Source: CAYZEE01 sp964477485 (GTDB taxonomy: Bacteria; Patescibacteriota; Microgenomatia; Levybacterales; UBA12049). From it: a stretch of 23,726 nucleotides of DNA. The notes beneath the pieces were generated by a model. It was given only the letters and a program-made list of their open reading frames with translations. It ran no database searches and had not been told where the DNA came from. Position numbers and translations under genes: made by a program. The stretch covers positions 1-23,726 of the forward strand of contig CAYZEE010000013.1 of the NCBI GenBank assembly GCA_964477485.1, in the 5' to 3' direction. This document shows positions 22,469 through 23,726 of this stretch, piece by piece (the first letter of the stretch is position 1; each line of letters begins with the position of its first letter).

Positions 22469-23107
22469 ATGAAACAAGGAGTACTCGATCACGCCTCCAA
22501 AGAGGCACTAAAAAGACAATGGAATGTTCTTCAAGTCATCTGGACTGAATATCTAGCTTCTAATAAATCCGGCACCTTCGATATATTGAGAGTAAATCTT
22601 GCAAGTAAAACTGGAGAAACCATTCATTCGCTACCAAACCTATTGAACGGTCTGGGTAGAGATGGCAAGTTCGAGTGGCGGGAAGGTGCTAAAAACTACC
22701 GATTCAGCAACATTGACTCTAAAAAACTTGAGACATTGTATTTTGAGGTCAAAAAAAGCTTCGAGAATGAGACGAGTTTGACTTCCACAGACAGCACCTC
22801 TCCATCTTTTGATCCGGTAAGATGCTCTATCAACTTCAAGGGAAAAGAGATTCAAATTCCACAGGATTCTAATCAATCAGGAATATGCAAAGCGGTATTC
22901 AAAAATAAATCTTCAATGAATAAATTATGGAATTGGGATGAAATTGTTGAGGCTTGGGGAGACAAGCCAGAACCTACTTATTGGAGAAAAGTTTATAACG
23001 CAGCCCGCACGATTAATGAAACAATCGCAACAAAAACCACCATAAATGATTTACTTCTCATCACGACTAAAACCATTCGTGTCAATCCCTCATATCTAAC
23101 AATGTAA
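22469..23107 (+). CDS. Hypothetical protein, possible winged-helix DNA-binding
   Basis: 212 residues without signal peptide or membrane helix. The N-terminal 75 residues look like a winged helix: a helix around LKRQWNVLQVIWTEYLAS, a second helix with SLPNLLNGLGRDG, and a beta wing KFEWREGAKNYRFSNI. A T/S-rich spacer (about 95-112) leads to a second domain with SINFKGKEIQIPQDSNQSG and LWNWDEIVEAWGD...YWRKVYNAARTINE...TTINDLLLITTKTIRVNPSYL. I recall the second pattern from uncharacterised candidate-phyla-radiation proteins, without a named function. It starts 34 nt after the terminase-like stop on the same strand, so the two may be co-transcribed. A terminator follows. Confidence 0.65.
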   Translation: MKQGVLDHASKEALKRQWNVLQVIWTEYLASNKSGTFDILRVNLASKTGETIHSLPNLLNGLGRDGKFEWREGAKNYRFSNIDSKKLETLYFEVKKSFENETSLTSTDSTSPSFDPVRCSINFKGKEIQIPQDSNQSGICKAVFKNKSSMNKLWNWDEIVEAWGDKPEPTYWRKVYNAARTINETIATKTTINDLLLITTKTIRVNPSYLTM

Positions 23108-23144
23108 ATAACTGTTAGACAACTTTATATAACCCCTCATTAGA

Positions 23145-23171
23145 TAAGCTGACTCCAGGCTTACTTTTTTT
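23145..23171 (+). terminator. Intrinsic terminator after the 22469 gene
   Basis: TAAGCTG, loop ACTC, CAG(G)CTTA with one bulged G, then C and seven T. It lies 38 nt after the stop codon and 19 nt before the next start. Confidence 0.65.
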
Positions 23172-23189
23172 GTAGCCAAAAGCATTACC

Positions 23190-23717
23190 ATGACACAGGA
23201 TTATTCAAATACTGACAATTATTTTCAAACTTCAGACTTGGCTTTGACAGCAACTATTGCACTTTGGTGTCCGGTTGAAGCTATTGAATATACTTTCGAG
23301 GAAGTCCTTCAAGGAGAACGACCCGTTGTTGCTAAAGATTTAAATGAGGACAGAGGTGAATTCGTTTATTATTTGAAAGACAGAGAAGCTGTTGCAAAAT
23401 TTTTAGTATGGGATCTTGTATTCAGATCATTTGAAGTTGATGACCCAGTAGAAACAGCCGAAAAAACTATACGCATAGCTGCCGGAGGAGGTCTTGAAGC
23501 GATTAGGAGAGGCAATTGGAATTGGAAAGGGTTTGGGAGAATGAGGCCTCCTAAAAACGTGGTCTTTCAGGAGTACATAGACACACCAAGCGAATTTTAT
23601 ACCTCTTTTAGACTGCTTGTTGATGCTTATTGCAATATCCATTACGGAACACTGATCCGATCTGCCCAGAAAAAGGGACTGTCGACGAATTCAATTAAAT
23701 CAGTAAATACTTTGTAG
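23190..23717 (+). CDS. Hypothetical protein, 175 residues
   Basis: Not recognised with confidence. The start YFQTSDLALTATIALWCPVEAIEYT resembles the xTSDLxLAAxL opening of small DUF5659-like proteins common in these bacteria, and FVYYLKDREAVAKFLVWDLVFRSFEVDD fits the following strand-helix region. The second half (GGGLEAIRRGNWNWKGFGRM...EYIDTPSEFYTSFRLLVDAYCNIHYG) does not belong to that pattern and may be a second small domain. It is soluble, without a signal peptide, and mildly acidic. It starts 19 nt after the terminator T-run and is complete, ending 9 nt before the window edge. No clear promoter was identified. Confidence 0.55.
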   Translation: MTQDYSNTDNYFQTSDLALTATIALWCPVEAIEYTFEEVLQGERPVVAKDLNEDRGEFVYYLKDREAVAKFLVWDLVFRSFEVDDPVETAEKTIRIAAGGGLEAIRRGNWNWKGFGRMRPPKNVVFQEYIDTPSEFYTSFRLLVDAYCNIHYGTLIRSAQKKGLSTNSIKSVNTL

Positions 23718-23726
23718 AAAAAACTA

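Noticed and set aside
1..23726. tRNA, rRNA, CRISPR array or insertion sequence
   Set aside because: No cloverleaf-like segment, spaced direct-repeat array or transposase-like protein was found; all larger spaces are under about 155 bases.

Overview
The window looks like a chromosomal segment from an ultrasmall candidate-phyla-radiation bacterium (Patescibacteria, probably Microgenomates-like). This is inferred from the AT-rich DNA, dense gene packing, a cohesin/PKD surface protein ending in PTGPG plus a membrane helix, a PEGA-SH3 membrane protein, the small LPPxxPLF...LPWG membrane protein family, and many genes with little or no 5' leader. No rRNA, tRNA or CRISPR array was seen, and no stretch above about 150 bases lacks a gene.

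Layout. (1) 92-7711, plus strand: seven tightly packed or overlapping genes. They are metG, tatD, a processive-type GT2 glycosyltransferase, a GT39/ArnT-like polytopic protein, a small 3-helix protein, a WecA/TagO-like polyprenyl-phosphate sugar-1-phosphate transferase, and a UbiA-family enzyme resembling decaprenyl-phosphate phosphoribosyltransferase. The last five form an envelope-glycan module: two lipid-carrier loading enzymes, a lipid-linked-sugar-type transferase and a processive synthase. (2) 7778-9224: an unrecognised coiled-coil protein converging on a PEGA-SH3 membrane protein. (3) 9326-11343, minus strand: the groES-groEL operon with a consensus promoter and an intrinsic terminator. 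(4) 11429-13743: a lytic-transglycosylase-like protein divergent from the cohesin-PKD surface protein. (5) 13772-15568: lepA. (6) 15648-16378: two unrecognised small proteins. (7) 16435-20361, minus strand: an operon transcribed pyrF-pyrE-pyrC-pyrD, covering the last four steps to UMP except the first two of the full pathway (carAB and pyrB are not in the window). It has a fully consensus promoter and a terminator-like hairpin in its leader. (8) 20420-23717: an accessory region with an HTH-PIN-like fusion, a terminase-small-subunit-like protein and two unrecognised proteins.

The most interesting signals cut across genes. Arrays of degenerate tandem heptamers occur on both sides of groEL and inside the coding sequences of lepA and the GT39-like gene, where they rewrite protein loops in frame. 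Two short REP-like palindromes also lie inside coding sequence, in lepA and in the PEGA-SH3 linker. Several promoters place the -10 box only 6-8 nt before the start codon, often as an extended TGnTATAAT, which implies leaderless mRNAs and fixes several start codons. The pyr operon breaks this rule with a leader of about 58 nt carrying an attenuator-like hairpin. The HTH-PIN-like fusion is the best candidate for an undescribed effector system.
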